From Calidithermus chliarophilus DSM 9957 (GTDB lineage Bacteria > Deinococcota > Deinococci > Deinococcales > Thermaceae), in contig NZ_KE387026.1 in the NCBI RefSeq assembly GCF_000430045.1, forward strand, positions 4,789 to 51,144: 46,356 nt of DNA, read 5' to 3'. Of the stretch, positions 18,670 to 27,448 are shown in pieces. Position numbers and translations under genes: made by a program. Position 1 is the first letter of the stretch; every line of letters begins with the position of its first letter. Below the pieces are notes generated by a model. That model worked only from the letters and a program-made list of their open reading frames with translations, had not been told where the DNA came from and made no database searches.

Positions 18670-19809
18670 TCAGCGCTGTTCGAGCGGCACGTAGGGGAGG
18701 TCGAGCTGGCCGATGTAGGCGGCGTCGGGGCGCAGCAGGCGGTTGTCGAGCTTGGTGTACTCGAGGATGTGGCCGGTCCAGCCGGAGATGCGGGCCACGG
18801 CGAAGATGGGGGTGAAGTACTCGAGGTCGTAGCCCAGGTCCTTGTAGACCACGCCGGAGTAGAAGTCGACGTTGGGGTAGATGCCCTTGGGGTTGTAGAT
18901 GGCCCCGGCCTGGCGCTCGACCTCCTTGAGGATGGCGTACTCCTTGCTGTGGCCGTGCTTCTCGGCGACGATGCTGGCGTACTTCTCGAGCACCCCCGCG
19001 CGCGGGTCGTAGGCCTTGTAGACGCGGTGGCCCATGCCCATCACGCGGCCCTTGCTCGCCACGAGGTTCTCGAGCCACGAGCTCACGTTCTCCACGCTGC
19101 CGATCTCGCCGATCATCTTCATGACCGCCTCGTTGGCGCCGCCGTGGCGGGGGCCCTTGAGGCTCGACACCCCGGCGGTGATGGCCGAGTAGATGTCGGT
19201 CTGGGTGGAGTAGGCCGCGACGGCGGTGAAGGTGGAGGCGTTGAAGCCGTGCTCGGCCTGCAGGATGAGCGCCACGTCCATCAGCTTGGTCTCCTCGGCG
19301 CTGGGCTCCTTCCCGGTGCTCATGTAGAGGAAGTTGGCCGCGTGGGAGAGGTCGGCACGGGGGGCGATGGGGTCGAGGCCCTCGCGCAGGCGCTTGTTGG
19401 CCGCGACGATGGTGGCAAACTTGGCGATGAGCGAGAGGCTCTTCTCGTAAAGCGCCTCGGGGCTGACGTTGTCCTCGTCGGCGTCGAGCATCCCCAGCTC
19501 GCTCACCGCCGTGCGCAGCGCCGACATGGGGTGGGCGTCCTTGGGGTAGCGCCGCATCGACTCCAGCAGCACGGGCGGCAGGGTGCGCAGCGAGACCAGC
19601 TTCTCGCTGAAGCCCTGCAGCTCGAGCTTGCTCGGTAGGTGGCCGTGCAGGAGTAGGAAGGAGACCTCTTCGAAGGTGGAGTGCTCCGCCAGGTCCTGGA
19701 TCTTGTAGCCGCCGTAGTAGAGGCGCCCCGCCTGACCGTCGATGAAGCACATGGCGCTCTCGGTGAACAGAACGCCCTCGAGACCTCGGGCAATGGTTTG
19801 GGTGCTCAT
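18670..19809 (-). CDS. gltA: Citrate synthase
   Basis: Citrate synthase condenses oxaloacetate and acetyl-CoA at the entry of the TCA cycle. The 379 residues are the short, dimeric (type I) form. Active site regions are visible: [14 protein letters not shown] with the first His, [13 protein letters not shown] with the second His, and [10 protein letters not shown] with the catalytic Asp. The start [25 protein letters not shown] is typical of Thermus and archaeal enzymes, and GGAGGAACC precedes the ATG. A 2-methylcitrate synthase role cannot be excluded, but no prp genes are nearby. Confidence 0.94.
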   Translation of the reverse strand: MSTQTIARGLEGVLFTESAMCFIDGQAGRLYYGGYKIQDLAEHSTFEEVSFLLLHGHLPSKLELQGFSEKLVSLRTLPPVLLESMRRYPKDAHPMSALRTAVSELGMLDADEDNVSPEALYEKSLSLIAKFATIVAANKRLREGLDPIAPRADLSHAANFLYMSTGKEPSAEETKLMDVALILQAEHGFNASTFTAVAAYSTQTDIYSAITAGVSSLKGPRHGGANEAVMKMIGEIGSVENVSSWLENLVASKGRVMGMGHRVYKAYDPRAGVLEKYASIVAEKHGHSKEYAILKEVERQAGAIYNPKGIYPNVDFYSGVVYKDLGYDLEYFTPIFAVARISGWTGHILEYTKLDNRLLRPDAAYIGQLDLPYVPLEQR

Positions 19810-19978
19810 GGTTCCTCCGTTTTGTTCCGGCTAGATGCCGGATTTTCCCCGCGGTCCCCACTCGCGCTGGCCTCTGCACGGGGCCAGCGGTGCCAATCGG
19901 GTAGCTGCAAGATTCGCTTTGCCTGATCGAGCCGACGCGAAGACCGCTCTAGCCGTGGCATTCTAACACTACGGCGCT

Positions 19979-20764
19979 TTAACGCTCGCAGTATAGGTCC
20001 AGGTCACTCAGTGTAGATACACCGTTTACACCACACCCGGCGCACCCCTCCCGCCGCCGCAGCTTCAGGGTGCGGAAGTCGTTATAAAGCCCGTCATAAA
20101 CGAGCAATTTGCCCGATAGCGGCTCGCCGAGCCCCAGCAGCACCTTCAGCGCCTCGGTCGCCATCAGGCTGCCCACCACCCCCGGCAGCACCCCGAAGAC
20201 CCCGGCCTCGGCGCAGTTGGGCGCGGCGGCGGGCGGCTCGGGGAAGAAGCAGCGGTAGCAGGGGCCCCCGGCGTGGTTGAACACCGCGACCTGCCCTTCG
20301 AACTGGTGGATCGCGCCGTACACCAGCGGCTTGCCCAGGATCAAGCAGGCGTCGTTGACGAGGTAGCGGGTGGGGAAGTTGTCGGTCGCGTCCACCACGA
20401 GGTCGTAGGGGCGGAGGAGCTCGAGGGCGTTTTCGGAGCTCAGGCGGAGCGGGTAGACGTCCACGGCAACGTTGGGGTTGAGGGCCAGCAGGCGCTCACG
20501 GGCGGCCTCGGCCTTGGGCCGCCCGACCTCCTCGGTGGTGAAGAGCACCTGGCGCTGGAGGTTGGAGAGGTCCACGGCGTCCATCTCCACGACGCCCAGC
20601 CGCCCCACCCCGGCGGCGGCGAGGTAGAGCAGCACCGGCGAGCCGAGCCCCCCGGCCCCCACCACCAGCACCGAGCTCTGCTTGAGCCGGGCCTGACCGG
20701 CCCCGCCGACCCCGGGCAGCACGATGTGCCGGGCGTAGCGGTCGAGTTCTTCACGGCTCCACAT
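19979..20764 (-). CDS. E1-like adenylyltransferase (ThiF/MoeB/TtuC type)
   Basis: This enzyme adenylates the C-terminal Gly of a ubiquitin-like sulfur carrier (ThiS, MoaD or, in Thermus, TtuB). In Thermus one such protein, TtuC, serves tRNA 2-thiolation, molybdopterin and thiamine synthesis. The 261 residues show VVGAGGLGSPVLLYLAAAG (GxGGxG, 36-41), DLSNLQRQVLF, DATDNFPTRYLVND, the cross-over loop with PNCAEAGVFG, and two zinc CxxC pairs (CYRC and CAGC). It overlaps the JAMM gene by 14 bases, so the two form one unit. No ubiquitin-like gene lies in the window. Confidence 0.9.
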   Translation of the reverse strand: MWSREELDRYARHIVLPGVGGAGQARLKQSSVLVVGAGGLGSPVLLYLAAAGVGRLGVVEMDAVDLSNLQRQVLFTTEEVGRPKAEAARERLLALNPNVAVDVYPLRLSSENALELLRPYDLVVDATDNFPTRYLVNDACLILGKPLVYGAIHQFEGQVAVFNHAGGPCYRCFFPEPPAAAPNCAEAGVFGVLPGVVGSLMATEALKVLLGLGEPLSGKLLVYDGLYNDFRTLKLRRREGCAGCGVNGVSTLSDLDLYCER

Positions 20765-21137
20765 GCAGCCTCACTTCCTCCCCCTCGGGCAGGTTATACG
20801 CCCGCACCTCGCCCGACTCCAGGGCGAAGATCACGTACGGCACCCGCCAGTAGGCCTGGCCGCGGTCGGCGGGGCTGGGCCGGGCCGGGCCGTAGGGGTG
20901 CGAGTGGTAAATCGCCAGCAGCTCGAGCCCCTCGCGCTCGAGGCCCTGCACCGCCCGCAGCAGCGCGGTGGGGTCGGCGTGGTAGGCCACCCGCGGGGTC
21001 GGGTGAACGTTGGGCAGCGGCACGACCCGCTCCACGAGCCCCTGCCGCCCGGCCCAAAGCCCCACACCCTCCCCCGGCCTCTCCGAGAGGAGGTGGTAAA
21101 AGGTGTGCTCCAGCACGGCCTGGCTTACCCGCAGCAT
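20751..21137 (-). CDS. JAMM/MPN+ metalloprotease
   Basis: A small JAB1/MPN+ zinc isopeptidase of 128 residues. The full JAMM motif is visible: Glu22/24 region in RPGEGVGLW, His78-x-His80 (YHSHP), Ser88 and Asp91 (SPAD). In bacteria such proteins trim or release ubiquitin-like sulfur carriers, and the coupled E1-like gene downstream supports this. The start at ATG 21137 has TAAGCT 6 bases upstream, and that box overlaps the stop of the DUF2461 gene. A role in cysteine or thiocarboxylate metabolism is a family-based inference. Confidence 0.88.
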   Translation of the reverse strand: MLRVSQAVLEHTFYHLLSERPGEGVGLWAGRQGLVERVVPLPNVHPTPRVAYHADPTALLRAVQGLEREGLELLAIYHSHPYGPARPSPADRGQAYWRVPYVIFALESGEVRAYNLPEGEEVRLHVEP

Positions 21138-21143
21138 CGGCCT

Positions 21144-21149
21144 AGCTTA
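21144..21149 (-). promoter_or_regulatory. Possible -10 box (TAAGCT) for the JAMM-E1 unit
   Basis: TAAGCT is 6 bases before the ATG at 21137 and overlaps the stop codon of the upstream gene. Confidence 0.4.
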
Positions 21150-21866
21150 CCCTTTCACCGGCTCCGCCCCGGTGGGGAGCTTGAGCACCTCGCACAGGTA
21201 GCTCACCAGCGCGTCGGTCCGGCGCAGGGCCTCGAGCACCCGATCCATGAAGGCCGCCGAGCATACCTCTTCGTCGCTCAGGGGGAACCAGGCGATGAAG
21301 CTCTTGAGCTTGAGGTCCTCGATGAGGGGGTGGGCGGGGTCGAAGCCCTTGGGCGGGCGCTTGAGCTTGTCCTCCTCGGAGAGGGGCACGGCCTGCTTGA
21401 CCTCGAGCCAGCGGAAGTCCTGCCGGTCGATGGCCGCCCGCACCCGCGCCAGGTTCTCGGGGTCGGGCTGCCACAGCCCCCCGCCCACCCCCGACTGGCC
21501 CGGCTCGAGGTGCAGGTAGAACCCCGGCGCGTGCACGTCGCTCGAGGCCAACAGATGCCGGAACTGCGCCGCCGCGTGCGTCTTGTAAGGGCTTTTGTCG
21601 TGGGAGAAACGGGTGTCGCGGTGGATGCGGAAGAGGCTGCGCTCGTTGGCGGTGTAGGCGGGGTTGAGGGCCTCGAGGTGCGGGGCGAGGTCGGCGATGA
21701 AGCGCAGAAAAGGTCCCTTGACGTATTGCTCGTACCGCGCCTTGTTGGCCTGGAACCAGGCCCGGTCGTTGTTGTAGCGCAGCTCGAGCAGGAACCGGAA
21801 CAACTCCGGCGTGAAGTGAGGGGCACCGCGGGCATCCACGGAACGAGCCAAGGCTTTTCTTGCCAT
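21147..21866 (-). CDS. DUF2461 family protein
   Basis: A soluble protein of 239 residues matching DUF2461 (TIGR02453): FLLELRYNNDRAWFQANKARYEQYVKGPF at the start, FRIHRDTRFSHDKSPYKTHAAAQF in the middle, and GFYLHLEPGQSGVGGGLW after it. The conserved Arg, His, Asp and Lys residues suggest a phosphate- or nucleotide-binding site, but I know of no defined function. The ATG at 21866 lies 6 bases after TAGCAT. It heads a minus-strand run into the JAMM and E1-like genes. Confidence 0.85.
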   Translation of the reverse strand: MARKALARSVDARGAPHFTPELFRFLLELRYNNDRAWFQANKARYEQYVKGPFLRFIADLAPHLEALNPAYTANERSLFRIHRDTRFSHDKSPYKTHAAAQFRHLLASSDVHAPGFYLHLEPGQSGVGGGLWQPDPENLARVRAAIDRQDFRWLEVKQAVPLSEEDKLKRPPKGFDPAHPLIEDLKLKSFIAWFPLSDEEVCSAAFMDRVLEALRRTDALVSYLCEVLKLPTGAEPVKG

Positions 21867-21872
21867 GACGTA

Positions 21873-21878
21873 ATGCTA
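21873..21878 (-). promoter_or_regulatory. -10 box (TAGCAT) for the DUF2461 gene, leaderless
   Basis: TAGCAT on the minus strand, 6 bases before the ATG at 21866. Confidence 0.5.
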
Positions 21879-21924
21879 CCCCGCCGTACCGTCACCAGAT
21901 CGCGAGCAAGGACACAGGGGGTCG

Positions 21925-22200
21925 AGGGCTGTGTGGGCTTGTGGCTTATGGCTCGTGGTTACCCCTCCCCGCCGGCGTCGAGGGTTGAGGGCCAAGGCGT
22001 CCCGCGTCTTGCGTCTTGCGTTTGGCGTCTTGCGTCTTGCGTTTTGCGTCTGGCATCTCGCGTACGCCGTACGACCCGCGCCCGGCTATCGGCCATCAGC
22101 TATCGGCTATCGACCATGCTCAGGACGTATGCCCCCCCACCCCCAGCGTATGACGTAGGGCGTAGGACACCTGGCGTTCGGCGTTGGGCATCCGGCCCAT
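21925..22200 (+). repeat. Mosaic heptamer repeat element (before EF-G-2)
   Basis: Contains GTGGTTACCCCTCCCCG, then about nine units of TGCGTCT and GGCGTCT type (21996-22058), CGCGTAC units, the junction GACCCGCGCCCGGC, and TATCGGC/TATCGAC units to about 22114. A second short stretch runs on to the -35 box of the next gene. Block order matches the copy at 28117. No protein-like frame fills this 367-base gap. Confidence 0.75.
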
Positions 22201-22228
22201 CAAGCGTATACTTTTCTGACAAAGGAGG
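22184..22228 (+). promoter_or_regulatory. Promoter and ribosome binding site of the EF-G-2 gene
   Basis: TTGGGC (22184-22189), 17 bases, TATACT (22207-22212), then AAAGGAGG (22221-22228) 5 bases before the ATG at 22234. The -35 box lies inside heptamer repeat sequence. Confidence 0.65.
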
Positions 22229-22233
22229 CCAAG

Positions 22234-24213
22234 ATGATCCGGACCGTAGCCCTCGTGGGGCACAGCGGCAGCGGTAAAACCACCCTCGGCGAGGCACTGC
22301 TGGTGGCGACGGGGGCCAAGGACCGCATGGGCCGCGTGGAGGACGGCACCACCACCAGCGATTACACCCCGGAGGAGAAGAACCACCGCCTGTCGGTGCG
22401 CACCGGGGTGCTGCCCCTGCAGTACAAGGAGCATAAGATCTACCTCCTCGACGCGCCGGGCTACGCCGACTTCGTGGGCGAGATCCGGGGGGCGTTGGAG
22501 GCCGCCGACGCGGCGGTGGTGGCAGTATCGGCCGAGAACGGCGTGCAGATCGGGACCGAGAGAGCATGGACGGTGGCCGAGCGGCTTGGGCTCGCTCGGA
22601 TGGTGGTCGTCACCAAGCTGGAAAAGGGTGGCGATTTTTTTGCGCTGCTCGAGGACCTCCGCTCCACGCTGGGCCACATCGTCCCCGCGCACCTGCCGCT
22701 GTACGAGAATGGGCAGTGGGTGGGCATCGTGGACGTGCTGCACAACCGCGCCCTGCGCTACGCGAACGGCAAGGCCACGCCCATGGAGGTGCCCGAGGAC
22801 ATGCGGGCGCAGGTCGAGAAGTACCTCAACGAGGCCCGCGAGGCCATCATCGAGACCGACGAGGGGCTCTTAGAGAAGTACCTCGAGGGCGGCGAGATCG
22901 AGGAGGCCGCGTTGTCGAAGTCCTTCCACGAGGCGGTGCGCCGGGGGCTGGTCTACCCCGTGGCCATCGGCTCGTCGGGGGCGATGATCGGCCTGGACCT
23001 GCTGCTGGAGCTCTTCCTCGAGGCCCTCCCCTCCCCCACCGAGCGCTTCGGCGAGGGGAGCCCTCTGGCTAAGGTGTTCAAGGTGCAGGTCGACCCCTTC
23101 ATCGGGCACGTGGCCTTCGTGCGGCTGTACCGGGGCACCCTCAAGCCCGGCGACAGCCTGCAGTCGGAGGCCGGGACGGTGCGGCTGCAGCACCTCAACA
23201 CCATGCGGGGCAAGGACCTGGTGGAGCTCGAGGCGGCCGAGGCCGGGAGCATCCTGGCCTTGCCCAAGGCCGAGAACCTGCACCGGGGGATGCTGCTGTG
23301 GAACGGGGCCAAGCCCGAGTCGGACGAGGTGCCCTTCGCCCGCCTGCCCGACCCCAACGTGATGGTGGCGCTGGCGCTGGAGAACAAGGGCGACGAGGCC
23401 AAGCTGGGCGAGGCCCTGCGCAAACTTTTGGAGGAAGACCCCAGCCTGCGCTTCGAGCGCCAGCCCGACACCAGCGACATGCTGCTGTGGGGCCACGGCG
23501 ACCTGCACCTCGAGACCGCCCGCGAGCGCCTGGGCGACTACGGGGTGAAGGTGCAGTACCGCCTGCCCAAGATCCCCTACCGCGAGACCATCCGCAAGGT
23601 GGCCGAGGGCCAGGGCAAGCACAAGAAGCAGACCGGCGGCCACGGCCAGTACGGCGACGTGTGGCTGCGCTTGGAGCCCGCCCCCGAGTACCAGTTCGAG
23701 TGGCGCATCACCGGCGGGGTGATCCCCACGAAGTACACGGAGTCGGTGGAGATGGGCATCCAGGACGCGGCCAAGCAGGGCACGCTGGCGGGCTTCCCGG
23801 TGATCGGCTTCAAGGCCGTCGTCTACCACGGCTCCTACCACGACGTCGACTCCTCCGACATGGCCTTCCAGATCGCGGCCTCGCTGGCGTTCAAGAACGT
23901 GATGGCCCAGGCCAGCCCGGTGCTGCTCGAGCCGGTCTACAACCTCAAGGTCTTCGTCAGCCAGGACCGCGTGGGCGACATCCTCTCCGACCTGCAGGGG
24001 CGGCGGGGCCGGGTGCTGGGCATGGACCAGGACGGGGCCCTGGCGGTGGTGCAGGCCGAGGTCCCGCTGGCGGAGCTGCTCGAGTACAGCCGCGTGCTCT
24101 CCGGCCTGACCCAGGGTACCGGGGCGTACAGCCTCGAGTTCTCCCACTACGCCGAAGTGCCCCCGCACCTCGCGCAGAAGGTGGTCAGCCAGCGGCAGGC
24201 GGAAGCGCACTGA
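22234..24213 (+). CDS. fusA2: Elongation factor G-like protein (EF-G-2)
   Basis: A translational GTPase of 659 residues with the five-domain EF-G layout, like the second EF-G of Thermus. G1 is GHSGSGKTTL (9-18) and G3 is LLDAPGYADF. The G4 position reads VVTKLEKGGDF rather than NKxD. Domain IV shows KHKKQTGGHGQYGDVWLRLEP and domain V LSDLQGRRGRVLGMDQDG. This is not the str operon: no rpsL, rpsG or tuf is near. The altered G4 suggests changed nucleotide choice or use, and the exact role (stress, ribosome rescue) is open. It has its own promoter and terminator. Confidence 0.9.
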   Translation: MIRTVALVGHSGSGKTTLGEALLVATGAKDRMGRVEDGTTTSDYTPEEKNHRLSVRTGVLPLQYKEHKIYLLDAPGYADFVGEIRGALEAADAAVVAVSAENGVQIGTERAWTVAERLGLARMVVVTKLEKGGDFFALLEDLRSTLGHIVPAHLPLYENGQWVGIVDVLHNRALRYANGKATPMEVPEDMRAQVEKYLNEAREAIIETDEGLLEKYLEGGEIEEAALSKSFHEAVRRGLVYPVAIGSSGAMIGLDLLLELFLEALPSPTERFGEGSPLAKVFKVQVDPFIGHVAFVRLYRGTLKPGDSLQSEAGTVRLQHLNTMRGKDLVELEAAEAGSILALPKAENLHRGMLLWNGAKPESDEVPFARLPDPNVMVALALENKGDEAKLGEALRKLLEEDPSLRFERQPDTSDMLLWGHGDLHLETARERLGDYGVKVQYRLPKIPYRETIRKVAEGQGKHKKQTGGHGQYGDVWLRLEPAPEYQFEWRITGGVIPTKYTESVEMGIQDAAKQGTLAGFPVIGFKAVVYHGSYHDVDSSDMAFQIAASLAFKNVMAQASPVLLEPVYNLKVFVSQDRVGDILSDLQGRRGRVLGMDQDGALAVVQAEVPLAELLEYSRVLSGLTQGTGAYSLEFSHYAEVPPHLAQKVVSQRQAEAH

Positions 24214-24228
24214 TCGCACCTCCCACAA

Positions 24229-24256
24229 ACACCCGCCCTTCCCGGCGGGTGTTTTA
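24229..24256 (+). terminator. Intrinsic terminator after EF-G-2
   Basis: AACACCCGCC (24229-24238) pairs with GGCGGGTGTT (24245-24254) around CTTCCC, followed by TT. The remaining gap to 24419 has only weak repeat-like sequence. Confidence 0.85.
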
Positions 24257-24419
24257 CCCGGTATGGCGGGGTGTACCGTGCCGGGTATACGTGGGAAGTG
24301 CTCTGAGGGCAGGGGAACGGGTTCAGGGCTCCGGGTCCGGGGGCAAAGCGTCCCCGCAACCCTGAACCCTCTCCTCCCGTCAAGTGCCCAAAACGCACAC
24401 GCCCCGCGCGGGAGCAGGT

Positions 24420-24425
24420 TAGAAT
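24420..24425 (+). promoter_or_regulatory. -10 box (TAGAAT), leaderless
   Basis: TAGAAT, then 6 bases, then the ATG at 24432. Confidence 0.6.
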
Positions 24426-24431
24426 CGGCTC

Positions 24432-25865
24432 ATGAAATCACTCGCCCGATGGGCGCTGTTCGCCCTACTGCTGCTCAGTCCCGCTCTGGCTCAAAGCTTG
24501 GTGTCCCTGGCCCCCACGGGGGCCATTGCCGGGTTCTACGTGGGGGACCTGAGCAACAGCCCCTACCTCCAGGGCATCGCCAGTGACTGGCGGCAGAGCG
24601 GGCTCGAGGCCTGGCTCAGCCGCAACCTCGAGAAGGAACTCGGCCAGGACAGCGACCTGCTGGGCATCGCCCAGGGCGGCGCCTTCGCGGCCGTCTACCC
24701 CGACGGGGGCTTCTTCTTCGTCGCCAAGCCCAGCACCCGGACGATGCAGGCGATCCGCGCCGAGGTCAAGAAGGCCAAGGTCGAGAACGGCTGGCTGGTC
24801 GAGCGCAGCGCGGGGATGGTCAACGGCGTGAGCCGCGACCTGGTGTTCATGGCCACGCCCCGGCAGGCCGCCCTCTTCCTGGGCAACAAGCGGGGCCTGC
24901 GCGCGCCGGTGAGCGGCGACCTGTTCTTCTGGGGCGAGCCGCCCCGCAACCTCGACGCCGAGTACGGCCTGCCACCCAGGCTCGGGCTCACGCTGGCCTC
25001 CATCAAGCGCATCAGCGCGGGCATGAAGCTCACCGCCGGGGGCTACACCACCGAGACGCGCCTCGAGCTCGACCGCAACGCCGACCCCGCCTTCAGCAAC
25101 CTCGTCCTGCCCCGCGAGAAGCCGTGGGAGCTGGGCGAGTTCCCGGCCGGCTACTCGGGCGGCGTGGGCGTGCTCGACCTCGCCAGCAGCGGCCGCTACC
25201 TCAGCAGCCTCCTCTCCGACTTCGACGTCAAGCTCAACTTCGACCTCCAGGCCTTCGGCACCCGCTACGCCCTCGTCACCGTGCCCGGCCCGCGCAGCAG
25301 CGGGGTGGGCAACCTCGAGGCCCCCATGGGCCACCAGCTCATCTACCTCGAGGTAAAAGACGGCGCCACCGCCGAGGCCAACTTCCTGGCCGCCGTGCAG
25401 AACCTCGCGGCCTTCGCTACCCCCGAGGGCCAGGGCGGCTTCAAGGTGGCGGGGCAGGAAGGCGGCTTCAAGGTGCTCGAGGTGGGCCTGCTGGGCAACC
25501 TCTACTACCGCCTCGACGGCGACAAGCTCGTTGTCGCCACCAGCAAGGCCGCGCTCGCGGCCGCCTCCGGCAAGCTCTGGAAGGACCGCCCCGAGTACCA
25601 GCGCTTCCGCGTCACCGTACCCCAGAACGCCGTGTCCTACAGCTTCGGCGACCAGAAGGGCCCCGGCCTGGAGTCCCTCGCCACCCTGCGCGAGAGCATC
25701 CCCCAGACCATCGGTGCCGAAGACAAGGAGACCAAGGAACTCACCGACCGCCTGGTCAAGTTCCTCGAGCGCGTCTACAACCGCCTGGGCAACAGCATCT
25801 CCTACTCGGTAATCGAGGGCAGCACCCTGGTGAGCCGCGGGTTCAGCGAGGTGCGGTGGAAGTAA
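24432..25865 (+). CDS. Secreted protein of unknown function (DUF3352-like)
   Basis: A protein of 477 residues with a signal peptide (ALFALLLLSPALAQS, cleavage near residue 21). The mature part has repeated beta/alpha stretches such as AFAAVYPDGGFFFVAKPS and YRLDGDKLVVATSKAALAAA. It resembles the DUF3352 proteins seen in many bacteria, but the match is by general pattern and I would not assign a function. It is probably periplasmic or cell-surface. Transcription appears leaderless from TAGAAT 6 bases before the ATG, and a strong terminator follows. Confidence 0.7.
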   Translation: MKSLARWALFALLLLSPALAQSLVSLAPTGAIAGFYVGDLSNSPYLQGIASDWRQSGLEAWLSRNLEKELGQDSDLLGIAQGGAFAAVYPDGGFFFVAKPSTRTMQAIRAEVKKAKVENGWLVERSAGMVNGVSRDLVFMATPRQAALFLGNKRGLRAPVSGDLFFWGEPPRNLDAEYGLPPRLGLTLASIKRISAGMKLTAGGYTTETRLELDRNADPAFSNLVLPREKPWELGEFPAGYSGGVGVLDLASSGRYLSSLLSDFDVKLNFDLQAFGTRYALVTVPGPRSSGVGNLEAPMGHQLIYLEVKDGATAEANFLAAVQNLAAFATPEGQGGFKVAGQEGGFKVLEVGLLGNLYYRLDGDKLVVATSKAALAAASGKLWKDRPEYQRFRVTVPQNAVSYSFGDQKGPGLESLATLRESIPQTIGAEDKETKELTDRLVKFLERVYNRLGNSISYSVIEGSTLVSRGFSEVRWK

Positions 25866-26003
25866 GGTAGCGCTCAGCCGTCAGCTAACAGCCTTCCCAC
25901 CCACCCCCGTCCCCTCCCTCCGGCCGGAGGGAGGGGATTTTTTGCGTCTTGCGTTTGGCTATCGACTATCGACCATCGACTATCGACAACCGACACCCGA
26001 TCC
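25866..26003 (+). repeat. Mosaic heptamer repeat element with embedded terminator
   Basis: GTCAGC-type units, then a CCCCTCCCTCC/GGAGGGAGGGG hairpin, then TTGCGTC, CGACTAT and CGACCAT units in one register up to about 26003, a few bases before the -10 box of the next gene. Confidence 0.8.
25911..25943 (+). terminator. Intrinsic terminator inside the repeat element
   Basis: CCCCTCCCTCC (25911-25921) and GGAGGGAGGGG (25926-25936) form a perfect 11-bp stem with a GGCC loop, followed by A and TTTTTT. Confidence 0.9.
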
Positions 26004-26007
26004 GTTC

Positions 26008-26013
26008 TATCCT
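26008..26013 (+). promoter_or_regulatory. -10 box (TATCCT), leaderless
   Basis: TATCCT, then 6 bases, then the GTG at 26020; this decides the start of the vWA gene. Confidence 0.55.
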
Positions 26014-26019
26014 GAGACC

Positions 26020-27423
26020 GTGACCTTCGCCTACCCGCTGTGGCTCGCGGCTTTGCCCCCCATCCTGGGGCTCATCTACTGGCTCTACCGCCGCCGCAGG
26101 CCGCAGGAACGCAAGGTGGCGGGGCTGTGGCTGTGGCGGCAGGCGCGGCGGCGGGGGGTGGCCCGGCGGCGTTTCGACCTGCGGCTGTTGCTGTTGCTGC
26201 TGGCCGGGTTGCTGGGCGGTCTGGCGCTGTCGGGGCCGCGCCTCGAGCTCGACCGGCCGGGACCGCTGGTGCTGGTGCTCGACGCCTCGGCCTCCATGGC
26301 CGCGACCGACCTGAGCCCCAGCCGCCTCGAGTGGGCCAAGGCGCAGGTGCGCGAGCGCCTCTCGCGCAGCCCCCGGGCCGTGCTGGTGCGGGCCGGGCGC
26401 AACCCCCAGGCCTTCGGGCCCGCCGCGGGCCGTGAACTGCTCGACGAACTCGAGCAGATCCGCGCCGCCGACGACCGCGCCGACCTCGCCGCCGCCGTGG
26501 CCCTGGGCCGCTCGCGCCTGGACGCCCCGGCGCTGGTGGTCAGCGACGCTCCCCCGCCCAAGGGCGCCGAGGGCTACCTCAACGCCGCGGGCAACGGGGT
26601 CAACGTGGGGATCACCGCCGTCGGGCCGGGCTTCGTGGCGGTGGGCAACAGCGGCCCCGGCCCCTGGAAGGGCGAGGTGCGGGTGGGCGGCCGGGGCTAC
26701 GCCCTCGAGGTACCCGCCGGGGGCTTCAGCACCCTCGAGGTGCCCACGGTCGCCCCGCTCCAGGCCCGGCTGAGCGGCGCCGACGCCCTGAGCCTGGACA
26801 ACGCCGCCGAGTTCGGCCGCCGCAACGTGCGGGTGGCGCTCGAGGGGAGTTCGCCGGTGCTCGAGCGGCTGCTGGGGCTGCTGGGCACGGTGCGCAGCCC
26901 CAACCCCGAGCTCCGCTTCCGCCTGGGCACGCCGCCGCCCGCCCCCCCGGCCTTCAGCGTGTACTTCGCCCGCACCGCGGAGGGCGAAGCCGTGGTGGAC
27001 GACGTGGAGCGCACCGTACCCTACCTGCGGGGCGCCGAGCTGGTGGGCTTCCGCCTCCCCGTCCCCCCCAGCCCGCCGGACACCTGGCAACCCCTCGCCC
27101 GCAGCGAGACCGGGCAGGCGCTGGCCTGGTTCCACCCCGACGGCCTCTACCTGCCCTCCCCCGCCGCACTGCAGAACCTCCCGGCCTTCCCGGTGCTGCT
27201 CTACAACCTCGTCGTCCCCCGCGGCGAGCAGCGGCGCGGCCTGCTGAGCGCCGAAGAAACCCTGCTGCCCCGCCCCCAGCCCAGCCGGCCGCTCCCTCCG
27301 GCCCTCACCCTCGAGCTCACCCCCTGGCTCGCCCTGCTGGCCGCGCTGGTGCTGGGGCTGGAGTGGTGGCTGTTCCAGTACCGGTCCCGCGACCGCCAGG
27401 GGAGCCTCGTCCCTGAAGCCTGA
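26020..27423 (+). CDS. BatA-like membrane protein with vWA domain
   Basis: A protein of 467 residues. The N-terminus FAYPLWLAALPPILGLIYWLYRRRR is the BatA/aerotolerance N-terminal domain with one membrane segment. A second segment (LLLLLLAGLLGGLALSG, about 57-73) precedes a vWA domain with the MIDAS motif LVLDASASM (DxSxS). A long periplasmic region follows, and a last membrane segment lies near residues 432-450. BatA-type proteins bind partners through the metal site and usually sit with a MoxR ATPase; none is in the window. The GTG 26020 follows a TATCCT box. Confidence 0.8.
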   Translation: MTFAYPLWLAALPPILGLIYWLYRRRRPQERKVAGLWLWRQARRRGVARRRFDLRLLLLLLAGLLGGLALSGPRLELDRPGPLVLVLDASASMAATDLSPSRLEWAKAQVRERLSRSPRAVLVRAGRNPQAFGPAAGRELLDELEQIRAADDRADLAAAVALGRSRLDAPALVVSDAPPPKGAEGYLNAAGNGVNVGITAVGPGFVAVGNSGPGPWKGEVRVGGRGYALEVPAGGFSTLEVPTVAPLQARLSGADALSLDNAAEFGRRNVRVALEGSSPVLERLLGLLGTVRSPNPELRFRLGTPPPAPPAFSVYFARTAEGEAVVDDVERTVPYLRGAELVGFRLPVPPSPPDTWQPLARSETGQALAWFHPDGLYLPSPAALQNLPAFPVLLYNLVVPRGEQRRGLLSAEETLLPRPQPSRPLPPALTLELTPWLALLAALVLGLEWWLFQYRSRDRQGSLVPEA

Positions 27424-27436
27424 GGGCCCGACCCTG

Positions 27437-27442
27437 TAGGCT
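27437..27442 (+). promoter_or_regulatory. -10 box (TAGGCT), leaderless
   Basis: TAGGCT, 6 bases, then ATG 27449. The box lies in the short inverted repeat CTGTAG-G-CTACAG (27435-27447). Confidence 0.45.
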
Positions 27443-27448
27443 ACAGCC

